Shown here: positions 16,077-24,457 of the stretch, piece by piece | Position numbering within the stretch: the stretch's first letter is position 1 | Layout of the letters: each line of letters opens with the position of its first letter | Origin: CAZFQG01 sp964520785 | GTDB taxonomy: Bacteria > Planctomycetota > Planctomycetia > Pirellulales > Thermoguttaceae | NCBI GenBank assembly: GCA_964520785.1 | Contig: CAZFQG010000030.1 | Coordinates: 1-40,855, forward strand | Length of the DNA: 40,855 nt | Direction: 5' to 3' | Notes under the pieces: generated by a model | Told to the model about the DNA's origin: nothing | The model's input: the letters and a program-made list of their open reading frames with translations, nothing else | Database searches by the model: none | Position numbers and translations under genes: made by a program

Positions 16077-17405
16077 ATGAAACACACCCTCCACCGCCGT
16101 TCTTTTCTGAAAGCCTCGGCCGCCCTGGGAGCGGCCGGGTTTGCCGTGCCATCGTTCGCCCAATCGGAGAACGCCAACGAGAAGCTCAACATTGCCGTGA
16201 TCGGTCCCGGCGGCCGCGGATACGGTAATCTGATGGGAATCTTGCAAGAGAACGTCGTTGCCTTCGCGGACGTCGACCAACGACGTGCCGCCGAGGCGTA
16301 CGAAAAGTGCCCCGACGCGAAGCGTTTCGTCGATTATCGGGAAATGCTGGACAAGATGGATAAGGAGATTGACGCCGTTCTGGTTTCGACTCCGGACCAT
16401 ACCCACGCCGCGCCGGCGGTCATGGCAATGAAAATGGGCAAGCACTGCTACTGCGAAAAGCCTCTAGCTCACCAGGTTTACGAGACCCGCAAGATGCGCG
16501 AGGTGGCGGCGGAAAAAAAACTGGCCACGCAGATGGGAACACAGATCCACGCCGGCGACAACTACCGCCGCGTCGTGGAACTGGTCCAGGGGGGGGCGAT
16601 CGGTCCGGTTCATCATGTCCACGTTTGGAGTGCCGCCGTTTACGGAGGCGTGAAGCTGCCGACCGATAAGCCGCCGGTTCCTCCGGAACTGAATTGGGAC
16701 CTGTGGATCGGCCCCGCCCCCTACAGGGACTATCATCCCTGCTACGTCCCATTCCACTGGCGAAACTGGCTCGACTTCGGAAACGGAACGTTGGGCGACT
16801 TCGGGTGCCATTATGGCGACCTGGCATTCTGGGCCCTGAAACTCCGCTATCCAACAAGCGTGCAGGTCGTCGAAGGTCCGGAGCCCGACCCCCAGGCGAC
16901 GCCGCTGGGCCTAGTGATCGACTACGAGTTTCCTGAGCGCGAAGGCATGCCCCCGGTGAAATACACGTGGTATGATGGGGGGAACAAGCCAGCCGTCTTG
17001 CGGAAGCTCTCCGATGACTTCGATAAGGGAACGGACAAAAAGGACTCACTCATGTGGGGGAGTGCCGTCCTTTTCGAAGGGGATGACGGATGCCTCCTGT
17101 CCGACTACTCGAATCATGTTCTCCTGCCGAAGGAGAAGTACGCCGACTTCAAACGTCCCGATCCGACCATTCCCAGCTCGATCGGTCATCACAAGGAATG
17201 GATCGAAGCCTGCAAGACGGGGTCGCCCACGACCTGCAACTTTGACTATTCCGGCGCTCTTACCGAAGCGGTCTTGCTGGGGATGGTTTCCTATCGCGTG
17301 GGCTGCAAAAAACTCGACTGGGACGGCGAAAATCTCAAAGCCCCGAACTGCCCTGAAGCAGACGCATTCATCCGCAGGGAGTATCGGGAAGGTTGGACGC
17401 TGTAG
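16077..17405 (+). CDS. Tat-exported Gfo/Idh/MocA-family oxidoreductase
   Basis: A 442-residue exported oxidoreductase. Its twin-arginine-like signal is HRRSFLKASAALG, cleaved near AQS (about residue 30). The nucleotide-binding loop is GPGGRGYG (43-50) and the family motif is CYCEKPLAH with EKP at 127-129. A GTQIHAG segment and the WDLWIGPA and HWRNWLDFGNG motifs place it with the large planctomycete Tat-exported subgroup that includes the gene at 3279. The ATG at 16077 has GGAG seven bases upstream. A strong terminator follows. It may be co-transcribed with xylA, but the hairpin between them leaves this open. Substrate is unknown. Confidence 0.92.
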   Translation: MKHTLHRRSFLKASAALGAAGFAVPSFAQSENANEKLNIAVIGPGGRGYGNLMGILQENVVAFADVDQRRAAEAYEKCPDAKRFVDYREMLDKMDKEIDAVLVSTPDHTHAAPAVMAMKMGKHCYCEKPLAHQVYETRKMREVAAEKKLATQMGTQIHAGDNYRRVVELVQGGAIGPVHHVHVWSAAVYGGVKLPTDKPPVPPELNWDLWIGPAPYRDYHPCYVPFHWRNWLDFGNGTLGDFGCHYGDLAFWALKLRYPTSVQVVEGPEPDPQATPLGLVIDYEFPEREGMPPVKYTWYDGGNKPAVLRKLSDDFDKGTDKKDSLMWGSAVLFEGDDGCLLSDYSNHVLLPKEKYADFKRPDPTIPSSIGHHKEWIEACKTGSPTTCNFDYSGALTEAVLLGMVSYRVGCKKLDWDGENLKAPNCPEADAFIRREYREGWTL

Positions 17406-17471
17406 TGCAACCAGGGCCGTGTTTGGTCGGCGTTCGACTTTTCCGCGCCCAATTCGCGAATAATCGAGAAA

Positions 17472-17515
17472 ACAGCCCTGACCGGCATTCCAGCGGTCAG
17501 GGCTGTCGTTCTTTC
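17472..17515 (+). terminator. Rho-independent terminator after the oxidoreductase gene
   Basis: A perfect 13-bp stem, ACAGCCCTGACCG (17472-17484) with CGGTCAGGGCTGT (17494-17506), a 9-nt loop, preceded by GAAA and followed by CGTTCTTT. Confidence 0.8.
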
Positions 17516-17587
17516 CAGTAGCCGGGATCCATATTGAGCGAAAAGACTTCACTTGCCTCCGACCGCTTGAAACCTGTTACCCGTTCG

Positions 17588-18880
17588 ATGCCGACATTCC
17601 GCACCCTCACCCTCGGCTGCAAAGTAAACCAATACGAGACGGAACAGCTTTGCCAAACCCTTGTCGAAGCAGGCTTTGCGCCTGCCGAAGAAGGAGAAGC
17701 GGCCGACTTCTGCTTCATACACACCTGTACCGTGACCAGAGAGGCCGACCTCAAGAGCCGTAAGGCCATCCGGCAGGCGATTAGGAGGAATCCGCGCGGC
17801 AGGGTGATCGTGACCGGATGCTACGCAAAACGTGCCGGCCCGGTGCTCCGCTCAATCGAGGGGGTTTCGGAGGTCTTCTCGGAAATATCCGACCTCGCGG
17901 GATGGTTGAGGTCCGTGGGTATTGAGCGTTTAGCGGATGGAATCCATCGGTTCGGCGAACGCCACCGCGCCTATGTCAAGATTCAAGACGGATGTGTCGC
18001 ACGGTGCAGTTACTGCGTCATTCCACTCTGCCGACCGCGACTGGTAAGCCGTCCGATCGAGGAGATTCTGCGAGAGATTTCGCGATTGGCCGAGAACGGA
18101 TACCGCGAAATCGTCCTCACGGGGATTCATCTGGGGTTCTATGGCGTGGATGAGGTCGGGCGGAATGTGGGTCCCGGTTTCGAAGAGCTATTGGAGAGAA
18201 TCGCCCGAATGCCGGGGGAGTTCCGCGTCCGGATTTCGAGCATCCATGCCACGGAGTTGACCGAGGGGTTGATCGAAACGATATGTACGTTTCCGAAACG
18301 CATCTGCCCGCATGTCCACCTTTCCCTTCAAAGCGGTTCTGACGAGGTGTTGGCGAGAATGAACCGACGGTATTCGGCCGCGGAATACGTCGAAAAGTGC
18401 CAGCGTCTTCGTCAGCGCGTCGAGATGCCGGCCCTGACGACCGACGTCATCGTGGGTTTTCCGGGCGAGACGGAGCGGGATTTCGAGCAAACGCTAAAGG
18501 TCCTTCGCGCGGTCGGGTTCCTCAAAGTACATACTTTTCGTTTCAGCCCGCGTGAGGGGACGGCGGCCGCGAGAATGGTTCAGACGGTCTCCAGCGCGGA
18601 GAAGGTTCGGCGCGCGGCGGAGGTCGCCGAACTGGAGAAATCCTTGCGTAAGGAGTATTTGCGGCGGTTGATGCCGATTCCGCTACAGGTTCTCGTGGAA
18701 CGATATTGCGGACCCCGGCTCATCCGTGGTACCGCCGGGCACTATGTTCCAGTAGAAATGGATGGGGATGCACGGTTCGTCGGCGATCTAGTAACGGCCC
18801 TGCCATCTTCAATTCGAGAGGGGAGGATCGTTGCGAAGCTGGATCGCGACAGGTTGAGAACAAACGGGCCGGCCGATTGA
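17588..18880 (+). CDS. mtaB: tRNA t6A37 methylthiotransferase MtaB
   Basis: A 430-residue radical-SAM methylthiotransferase that converts t6A to ms2t6A at position 37 of ANN-decoding tRNAs. The N-terminal domain has the three cluster-binding Cys at C11 (LGCKVNQYE), C47 (HTCTVT) and C78 (GCYAKR). The radical-SAM CxxxCxxC is C136-C140-C143 (GCVARCSYC). A TRAM-like region ends the protein. GCKVNQYE and the length fit the MtaB/YqeV group better than MiaB or RimO. The ATG at 17588 starts directly at the domain; a TTG at 17534 would add 18 residues. The terminator at 17472 separates it from the previous gene. Confidence 0.93.
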   Translation: MPTFRTLTLGCKVNQYETEQLCQTLVEAGFAPAEEGEAADFCFIHTCTVTREADLKSRKAIRQAIRRNPRGRVIVTGCYAKRAGPVLRSIEGVSEVFSEISDLAGWLRSVGIERLADGIHRFGERHRAYVKIQDGCVARCSYCVIPLCRPRLVSRPIEEILREISRLAENGYREIVLTGIHLGFYGVDEVGRNVGPGFEELLERIARMPGEFRVRISSIHATELTEGLIETICTFPKRICPHVHLSLQSGSDEVLARMNRRYSAAEYVEKCQRLRQRVEMPALTTDVIVGFPGETERDFEQTLKVLRAVGFLKVHTFRFSPREGTAAARMVQTVSSAEKVRRAAEVAELEKSLRKEYLRRLMPIPLQVLVERYCGPRLIRGTAGHYVPVEMDGDARFVGDLVTALPSSIREGRIVAKLDRDRLRTNGPAD

Positions 18881-19010
18881 AGGTGTGTTCCCACCCATGA
18901 CGGAGCCAGCCGTTCCCTTTTCGGCAGAGGGTGTTAAAATGGGGGAAACTAATATGCCATGAATTGGGGAATCTTGAATTGACTGATTCCAACTTGTCTT
19001 GGGCGCGCGG

Positions 19011-19089
19011 ATGCGTCAAAATAGCGGGTTCACCCCCTGGAAAGAATACGGGGAGACGCATACCCGTCAACGGACGGGGCCCCTTTTTT
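19011..19089 (+). promoter_or_regulatory. Structured leader with terminator-like hairpin before the DUF1844 gene
   Basis: ATGCGTC (19011-19017) pairs with GACGCAT (19055-19061) around a smaller GGG-TTCA-CCC hairpin. Next comes a terminator-like element, CCCGTC-AACG-GACGGG (19063-19078), with T6 at 19084-19089. ACGGG (19048-19052) could instead pair with CCCGT (19063-19067), which would break both stems. The T-run ends only about 25 bases before the ATG at 19115, so this looks like an attenuator or riboswitch-like leader. It matches no riboswitch class I recognise. It could simply terminate mtaB transcripts. Confidence 0.45.
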
Positions 19090-19114
19090 CGTGATTACGG
19101 AGGAGACGTCGGGA

Positions 19115-19564
19115 ATGGCAGAGGAGAAGAAACTACACGTCGACGAAGACTGGAAAGAACGAGTCCAGGCCGAAAAGGAAGAAGCACAGCGCAAGGTGGA
19201 GGCGATCCGGAAGGAGACCGCGACCGCCCAGACGGAAGAGACAAAAGCCCAGGGAAGAGAAAACGGTGGTGCTCGGACGGAGGATATTCAATGGCCGGAA
19301 CCGTCTTTGCAGTTGCTCGCGACGTCTCTGGGGAGCCAAGCGATGGTGACACTGGGCGTTTTGCCGCATCCGGTCACGAAGAAGCACGAGGTGGATTTGG
19401 GTCAGGCAAAACACATCATCGACACTCTCCAACTGCTAATGGACAAGACCGAGGGGAATCGCACGCTGGAAGAGACGCGAGATCTCGACGGGATGCTCCA
19501 CGAACTGCGAATGGCATTCGTCGCAGTGAAACAAGCCGCGGGAGCTCCCGGCATCGGCGAATAA
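19115..19564 (+). CDS. DUF1844 domain protein
   Basis: A 149-residue cytoplasmic protein. Residues 1-60 are a charged Glu/Lys-rich coiled-coil-like stretch. Residues about 65-140 match DUF1844: a LQLLATSLGSQAMVTLG helix, the LPHPVTKKHEVDL loop, and AKHIIDTLQLLMDKTEGN followed by LHELRMAFV. The function of DUF1844 is unknown. The ATG at 19115 is supported by GGAGGAG nine bases upstream; a GTG at 19091 would place that ribosome site inside the gene. A structured leader precedes it. It converges with mraZ. Confidence 0.85.
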   Translation: MAEEKKLHVDEDWKERVQAEKEEAQRKVEAIRKETATAQTEETKAQGRENGGARTEDIQWPEPSLQLLATSLGSQAMVTLGVLPHPVTKKHEVDLGQAKHIIDTLQLLMDKTEGNRTLEETRDLDGMLHELRMAFVAVKQAAGAPGIGE

Positions 19565-19660
19565 CTGGAGATATAGGGAGCCAAAAATGAACCCATGCTC
19601 GGTCCGGAACGTGTCTCGAACCGCCGTTGATACCGGCGGTCAACTCGGTTGATACGGGGG

Positions 19661-19758
19661 GATCGGGCCCTCCTGGTCAAGGTCCGATTCCTGGCTTCTT
19701 GCATTCCTGCCGGGCAACACACACCGGCTAACGAAATCCAGGAATCTTCCCGGGCCGA
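19661..19758. repeat. Nested inverted repeats between DUF1844 gene and mraZ
   Basis: GATTCCTGG (19686-19694) pairs perfectly with CCAGGAATC (19738-19746). Inside it GCCGG (19709-19713) pairs with CCGGC (19724-19728). Outside it GC-rich TCGGGCCC-like arms can pair partly. A separate hairpin, CCGCCG/CGGCGG (19621-19626 and 19634-19639), lies just before. It could be a terminator, a small RNA or a decayed mobile-element end. Confidence 0.4.
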
Positions 19759-19807
19759 GCATGGGGTTTTCTCTTGGGGAAACGGTTGGTATCCTCGTTC
19801 TTCCTCG

Positions 19808-20293
19808 TTAGTCCGCTAGTTTGTCGAACAGACGGCGGAATCTCGGCATTCGCTGTTCGAGGTAATTCAGCCACCGCGAAGGATTCCATATCTCGACGCA
19901 CACGCCGGCACCCACGATAAGGACCTCACCCCCCGGCTCGACGCCGAGGAATTCGCGGAATCCCTCCGGGATAAGCAAACGACCTCTTGCGCCGAGTTCG
20001 ACCGGGCGATGTCTCGTCGAGAGGAGCCGTCCGAGGAGCTGGACCTGGGAGATTCTCCCGTCGAGACGTCCTGACTGCATTTTTCGCTTCACCAGTTCGA
20101 TTCCGTCTTCGAGCTTTGCCTGCCAATGCCTGGCATTCCACAGGCTAATGCATCCCGGCCTCTCCTTCGCGAGAAAACACTCGGTGTTCTCGGCCTTCAG
20201 CTCGCTAACCAGTTCCGTAGGGATGGTAACGCGAAAACGCTCGTCCAGCGTCCGATGGAACTCACCCAGGATGAACGATTGAGAATCGGACAT
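19808..20293 (-). CDS. mraZ: MraZ-family transcriptional regulator
   Basis: A 161-residue protein with two SpoVT/AbrB-like halves, as in MraZ, the DNA-binding repressor usually encoded first in the division and cell-wall (dcw) cluster. The first half has LGEFHRTLDERFRVTIPTEL and the second has LGARGRLLIPEGFREFLGV followed by VEIWNPSRW. Both fit the family. The ATG at 20293 starts directly before the first domain. No rsmH, ftsL, ftsI or mur gene is adjacent, so it is separated from its usual partners. This is notable because planctomycetes lack FtsZ. No clear TGGGN-type MraZ repeats were found upstream. The regulatory target is unknown. Confidence 0.87.
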   Translation of the reverse strand: MSDSQSFILGEFHRTLDERFRVTIPTELVSELKAENTECFLAKERPGCISLWNARHWQAKLEDGIELVKRKMQSGRLDGRISQVQLLGRLLSTRHRPVELGARGRLLIPEGFREFLGVEPGGEVLIVGAGVCVEIWNPSRWLNYLEQRMPRFRRLFDKLAD

Positions 20294-20726
20294 GCGCGCT
20301 CACGCGGGAACCCTGCCGATTTGTGCCGTTTCCATTCACTTCGACGTTGGTATTACCTCGTTTTTTTCGTTATGGGATAGTTTACCACAATTCATACGGA
20401 AGTGACCGCCTATTGGGCTGAAAACCCACAACAAGAGAGATCATATCACAAAAGAAGTCGCTGCCAATAGCGGTCCACCGGTTTTTTCGGATAATTCTTC
20501 TGATGGTCGCCGCAGCAGCGATTCGGGTAGATGTGTCGGGTTCTCTCAGAAGCCCGTGAACGGCTACGCCTTGGGGGAAAGCGGAAGAAACGGACACAAA
20601 AACTCGTCTTTCCTGCTTTTCTCCTATTCTGTACAATCCGGCCCGGCTTGAAGAATTCCCCATACCGGGTGGTCCGCATTGGGATTTGTTTTTGGTTGAG
20701 CATTCACGTACCTTGATGGCCCAGTT
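20294..20726. other. 433-bp divergent intergenic region
   Basis: No gene is supported between mraZ and the membrane-protein gene. A possible plus-strand promoter is TTTCCT (20609-20614), 17 bp and TACAAT (20632-20637), about 90 bases before the ATG at 20727. The rest shows nothing I can name. Confidence 0.4.
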
Positions 20727-21896
20727 ATGAGTTTTCGCCGCAGCGGATCACGCGACGACCGGCGGCGTCGCGTGTTGAATGAGACGATTTCCTATCGGCA
20801 GGCCGTCGCCGCGCGCGACTGGTCGGATCGGGAGCGGCCCGAGCACAAGTCGGCCCACTACGGAGACGCGTCGTTCTTGGAAGAACAACCCCGGCTGACC
20901 GACTTGGCGCCGCGAAGACCGATTGCGTTTCTCGTACTTTTCATCGTCGGCTGCCTTGTTATCGGGGGGCTTTTGGGCTTGCACTATTTTGCCGTGCAAC
21001 GATTCGCCCATCTCACGACGGACGGGAAGGTCGAGGCATTCCACCTCGACGCGGAGGGGACCGTCGCCGTGTGGTTTTCTTCGTTCCTGCTGCTGTTGTC
21101 GGCGGTGGGGGCGATGCTGGTGTACTCGATCCGCCGGTTCCGCACGGACGACTATAACGGGAGATACCGCATCTGGGTCTGGGCGGCCCTTTGTTGGCTC
21201 GTCATGAGTATCGACGAGACCGGCAGCCTACACGAGGGGTTCAAGGAAGCGATGTCCCTCTTCACCGGGACGCGGATTCTCGGCGATGGCTCCATGTGGT
21301 GGATCATGGCGTATTTCTTCATCCTGGCGCCGGTCGGAATCCGCCTTCTTCTGGACATGCGCGAGAGCAAGCTATCGGTCGCCTCGTTCGTCTGCGTCGC
21401 GTTTTGTTACGTAAACGCCGTCGCGGCCCAACTCGGCCTATTCTTCCCCACGGAAACCGACGCGGCGATCATGATTGAGGAAGGCCTGGAGATGCTCGGG
21501 AACTTGTTCCTCCTATTGACGATGGGGCTGTATCTCCGGCACGTTCTGGCCGACGCCGAAGGCCTTCTGCCGCACCGCGCGAAGGATGACGAGGCGGAGG
21601 ATTCGGAGGAAATCGGAGAATTCGGCGACGACGTCGAGGACGAGGACGAATACGAAATCGATCCACGGCGCGAAGCGGCCCTTGTCGAGAAGGCACGAAC
21701 CATACGGATGTCCGCCGCCCGTCCCACCGCTTCCAAACCGGCGCCCCCCGCGCCGCAAGCGCCGCAAGCGCTATCGTCCTCTCCCGAATTCTCCTCGATC
21801 GGCGAAGCAGAGGAATACTACGGTCGGAGACTCACGAAGCAGGAGAAGAAGCGGATCCGCCAGCAGATCGTCCAACGGAAGAACAGGGCGGGATAG
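20727..21896 (+). CDS. Six-helix membrane protein with acidic cytoplasmic-type tail, unknown function
   Basis: A 389-residue protein. An Arg-rich 60-residue N-terminus precedes about six transmembrane helices near residues 66-90, 113-133, 146-165, 188-209, 216-238 and 249-270. Charged residues sit at the helix ends: SIDETGSLHEGF after the third helix and MIEEGLEMLGNL before the last. A similar Asp-Glu...His-Glu pattern occurs in uncharacterised bacterial membrane proteins and may bind a metal; this is inference. The tail (about 280-389) is very acidic, then Pro/Ala-rich, and ends in a basic KKRIRQQ segment. The ATG is at 20727. It is followed by a long inverted repeat and convergent gltX. Confidence 0.7.
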   Translation: MSFRRSGSRDDRRRRVLNETISYRQAVAARDWSDRERPEHKSAHYGDASFLEEQPRLTDLAPRRPIAFLVLFIVGCLVIGGLLGLHYFAVQRFAHLTTDGKVEAFHLDAEGTVAVWFSSFLLLLSAVGAMLVYSIRRFRTDDYNGRYRIWVWAALCWLVMSIDETGSLHEGFKEAMSLFTGTRILGDGSMWWIMAYFFILAPVGIRLLLDMRESKLSVASFVCVAFCYVNAVAAQLGLFFPTETDAAIMIEEGLEMLGNLFLLLTMGLYLRHVLADAEGLLPHRAKDDEAEDSEEIGEFGDDVEDEDEYEIDPRREAALVEKARTIRMSAARPTASKPAPPAPQAPQALSSSPEFSSIGEAEEYYGRRLTKQEKKRIRQQIVQRKNRAG

Positions 21897-21897
21897 A

Positions 21898-21954
21898 GGC
21901 CGCCGGGCTTCTTCGGTCGCACTGTACGGTCACGACACACACCTCCCGGCGGCC
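21898..21954. terminator. Long inverted repeat between the membrane-protein gene and gltX
   Basis: GGCCGCCGGG (21898-21907) is perfectly complementary to CCCGGCGGCC (21945-21954), 10 bp. An inner GTCG/CGAC stem is at 21916-21919 and 21933-21936. It overlaps the last codons of gltX and probably terminates transcripts from both directions. Confidence 0.5.
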
Positions 21955-23504
21955 CTCTTGACTGCCGCGTCCAGCCTCGCCAGGCAGCTTTTTTTGCCCA
22001 GAATATCGAGTGTTTCGAACAGCCCGCAGCCGACGGCGGTTCCGGTGACGGCGACGCGGACGGCGTGGATGAGATCGCCGACTTTGAGGTCGTGGAGTTC
22101 GACGAACGCTTTGAGGTGTCCTTCCAGGAAGGCCGCGTCGAAGGCTTCCATTTCGGCGAGGGAGTCACGGTATTTCTGAAGGAGTGCGGCGGCCCGGGGT
22201 TTTATGATTCGCTTCTTGAACGCCGCTTCGTCGTATTCCAGCGCGTCGTCCGCGACGAAGAAATATGGGTAATCGAGAACGTCTCCGGCTACTTTGATGC
22301 GATCCGCGGCGGCGCGGAGAATCTTCCGCACGCGCGACCGCGATTGTTCGGTCGCCGGCGCCGGGAGATAGCCCGCCCTTTCCAGGAACGGCATCACGGC
22401 ATCCAACTTCTCCTCGTCGCCGAGTGCCTGCATGTGTCGTTCCTGGAACGCCTGCAGCTTATTGGCGTCGAAACTGGCCGGGGCCTTGTTGACGCGGTCG
22501 AGGGTGAAATGGGTGACGAGTTCGTCCTTCGTGAAGTACTCCGTCTTGTCGTCCAGCGACCATCCCAACAGGGCGAGGTAGTTGACGACCGCCTCCGGCA
22601 GGTATCCCACCTCGCGGTAGAAATCGACGATGACCGGGTTGAATTCCTCCGCCTCCGCCGTAAGCCCCACCTTTTTCGCGACGGCCAGCCCGTGCTCGAC
22701 CAGTTGGGCGAAGTCGCGGTTTTTTAGGTACTTCGCCAGCTTGCGCTTGCTGAGCTTGACCTTGCTGCCCGGCTCGGCGACGCACGGCAGGTGCGCGTAC
22801 TTCGGCAATTCATACCCGAGCGCCTCGGCGATGAAGATTTGCCGCGGCGTGTTCGAAAGGTGTTCCTCGGCGCGGATGACATGGGAAATCTCCATGGCGT
22901 GGTCGTCGACGACGCTGGCGAGGTGGTACAGGCACGACCCGTCCCCCCTTTGGACGACGTGGTCTTGCTCCTGGGCCCAGTCGAATTCGACGTTTCCTCG
23001 GACGAGGTCGGGAATGACCAGTTTTCCCTCGCGCGGCATTTTCAGCCGGACGACGGCGGAGCGTCCCTCGGCCTCGAACCGGGCCTTCCCTTGCGGAGTC
23101 TCGGCCATGAAACGGCGACTGTAGACGAAGGTCCGCTTCTCCTTCTCCGCGGCCTCGCGTTCCGCTTTGATTTCATCCGGAGTGGCGAAATCGTAGTAGG
23201 CATGGCCCGACAAAATCAGCTTTTCGGCCGCGGCGCGGTAGAGTTCGCCGCGCTGGGATTGGTAGTAGGGGCCGAACGGCCCCCCGACCTCCGGCCCCTC
23301 GTCCCAGTCGATTCCAAGCCAACGCAGCCCGTCGAGAATGGGCTGCAACGCCTCTTCGACGTTGCGCTGCTGGTCGGTATCGTCAATCCGCAAGACGAAT
23401 TCTCCGCCATGCTTCCGCGCGAACAGCCAGCAAAAAAGGGCCGTTCGAACGCCGCCGATATGGAGGTAACCGGTAGGACTGGGGGCGAATCGGGTTCGGA
23501 TCAT
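21930..23504 (-). CDS. gltX: Glutamyl-tRNA synthetase
   Basis: A 524-residue class I aminoacyl-tRNA synthetase charging tRNA-Glu (and possibly tRNA-Gln, if the organism uses the amidation route). The N-terminus RTRFAPSPTGYLHIGG holds the HIGH-type motif, and KVKLSKR is the KMSKS-type motif. LRIDDTDQQRN is the family's glutamate-binding region. The anticodon-binding helical domain fills the C-terminus. The Cys cluster that binds zinc in some GluRS is not visible. The ATG at 23504 starts directly at the conserved MIRTRFAPSP; the frame upstream is not conserved-looking. It lies 171 bases downstream of tRNA-Ser on the same strand. Confidence 0.96.
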   Translation of the reverse strand: MIRTRFAPSPTGYLHIGGVRTALFCWLFARKHGGEFVLRIDDTDQQRNVEEALQPILDGLRWLGIDWDEGPEVGGPFGPYYQSQRGELYRAAAEKLILSGHAYYDFATPDEIKAEREAAEKEKRTFVYSRRFMAETPQGKARFEAEGRSAVVRLKMPREGKLVIPDLVRGNVEFDWAQEQDHVVQRGDGSCLYHLASVVDDHAMEISHVIRAEEHLSNTPRQIFIAEALGYELPKYAHLPCVAEPGSKVKLSKRKLAKYLKNRDFAQLVEHGLAVAKKVGLTAEAEEFNPVIVDFYREVGYLPEAVVNYLALLGWSLDDKTEYFTKDELVTHFTLDRVNKAPASFDANKLQAFQERHMQALGDEEKLDAVMPFLERAGYLPAPATEQSRSRVRKILRAAADRIKVAGDVLDYPYFFVADDALEYDEAAFKKRIIKPRAAALLQKYRDSLAEMEAFDAAFLEGHLKAFVELHDLKVGDLIHAVRVAVTGTAVGCGLFETLDILGKKSCLARLDAAVKRAAGRCVS

Positions 23505-23675
23505 TGGTCTTGGTCCGGCAAACGAGGGCAGAAAAGTCGCGCATACCACGAAGTGACGCGAACTCAGAGCCGAACCACTCCCGCTAGACCGCCACGGATG
23601 CGCCGGGACCGATTGGGGTGTTGGAAGGGGAAGTCATTCGGAATAAACGACTTGTGACGAACGAGTCGATTCAAG

Positions 23676-23759
23676 CGGAGGGCATGGGATTCGAACCCAC
23701 AACCCCGGTCAAGGGGCACCTCATTTCCAGTGAGGCCGCTAGCCATTCGCTTACCCTCC
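23676..23759 (-). tRNA. tRNA-Ser (anticodon GGA)
   Basis: The minus strand folds into a type-II cloverleaf: acceptor GGAGGGT with GCCCTCC, anticodon arm CCTCA-CTGGAAA-TGAGG with anticodon GGA, a long variable arm (CCCC-TTGA-CCGGGG region) and a T arm GTGGG-TTCGAAT-CCCAT. The discriminator is G and CCA is not encoded. It reads UCC and UCU codons. Confidence 0.95.
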
Positions 23760-23808
23760 TAAAGCGGGGTTTCCCGCAATGCCGCCCCCGCATTCTGGCG
23801 GCTCCTAA

Positions 23809-23837
23809 ATCATTATCTCCGTCCGCCGCCCTGTCAA
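23809..23837 (-). promoter_or_regulatory. Candidate promoter for tRNA-Ser
   Basis: On the minus strand a perfect TTGACA (23832-23837), a 17-bp spacer and AATGAT (23809-23814) give a predicted start about 43 bases before the tRNA. Confidence 0.5.
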
Positions 23838-24055
23838 GGGGGAGCCGGAAATCGGGTTTACACCCCCAAAAGGCGACACGAAGTGGTCGTTCCGGGTTCA
23901 CGAATTCGAAACACTCTAAAGTCTAAGGGTAATTCTTCTCGAAATTATTATGCGGACGGCTAGCTTTTTCGGGTGCTGAAGGAACGAACCCGGCTTTCCT
24001 CAGGGAAACGCGTTAGGAAAAGCAAGCTCGCAGGGGGGATTCCGCGAGCGGCCAT

Positions 24056-24083
24056 GCGTGCAGGCCCAATTGGGCGTGCAGGC
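24056..24083. repeat. 10-bp direct repeats around a palindrome
   Basis: GCGTGCAGGC occurs at 24056-24065 and again at 24074-24083, separated by the palindrome CCAATTGG (24066-24073). The 18-bp centre spacing could suit a dimeric regulator; no binding protein is known. Confidence 0.4.
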
Positions 24084-24457
24084 GCGGTCTTCGTGCTCCT
24101 TCTTGCGTTGGTCCGTTTCCAGCGTTTCGGATAAGAGTGAGATTTCAGTGTGCGTAAGATAGGAAGCAAGTTATCTATTTTACGGATTTTCACTGGTTTC
24201 CGAATGCTCGAAGAACCGATGAATTATTTGCGGCGCGGATGAAAGGATTGCCGTCCGAGCCACAAGAAGAGAAGCGGTTGAAGTGACAAGGGCCCCGACC
24301 CAGACGTGGGCAAAGGACAGCCGGCGGTTTCCCACCGCCCCAGACGATGGATCGCCATGAGGTTGTCTCTTGCAAACGCGGGGCGATAACGTTTGAGTCG
24401 AAACCTATCGACCCAAATCAAAGAACAGAAGCGAGCAAGAGTAACGGAGAGCCTGCA

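Larger units (their letters stand above)
23760..24457. other. 698-bp intergenic region between tRNA-Ser and the HTH-receiver gene
   Basis: No gene is supported. It holds the tRNA promoter, an inverted repeat GCTCGC/GCGAGC (24026-24031 and 24044-24049) and a pair of 10-bp direct repeats (24056-24083). The remainder shows nothing I can name. Confidence 0.5.

Noticed and set aside
20294..20400. MraZ-type TGGGN repeats upstream of mraZ
   Set aside because: Only isolated TGGGA/GTGGT words occur, without the regular spacing of known MraZ operators.
20382..20663. A 93-codon minus-strand frame upstream of mraZ
   Set aside because: No domain, no ribosome-binding site and composition unlike the coding genes around it.
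23960..24193. A 77-codon minus-strand frame between tRNA-Ser and the HTH-receiver gene
   Set aside because: Lys/Arg/Pro-rich translation with no domain or start signal; it overlaps the direct and inverted repeats described there.
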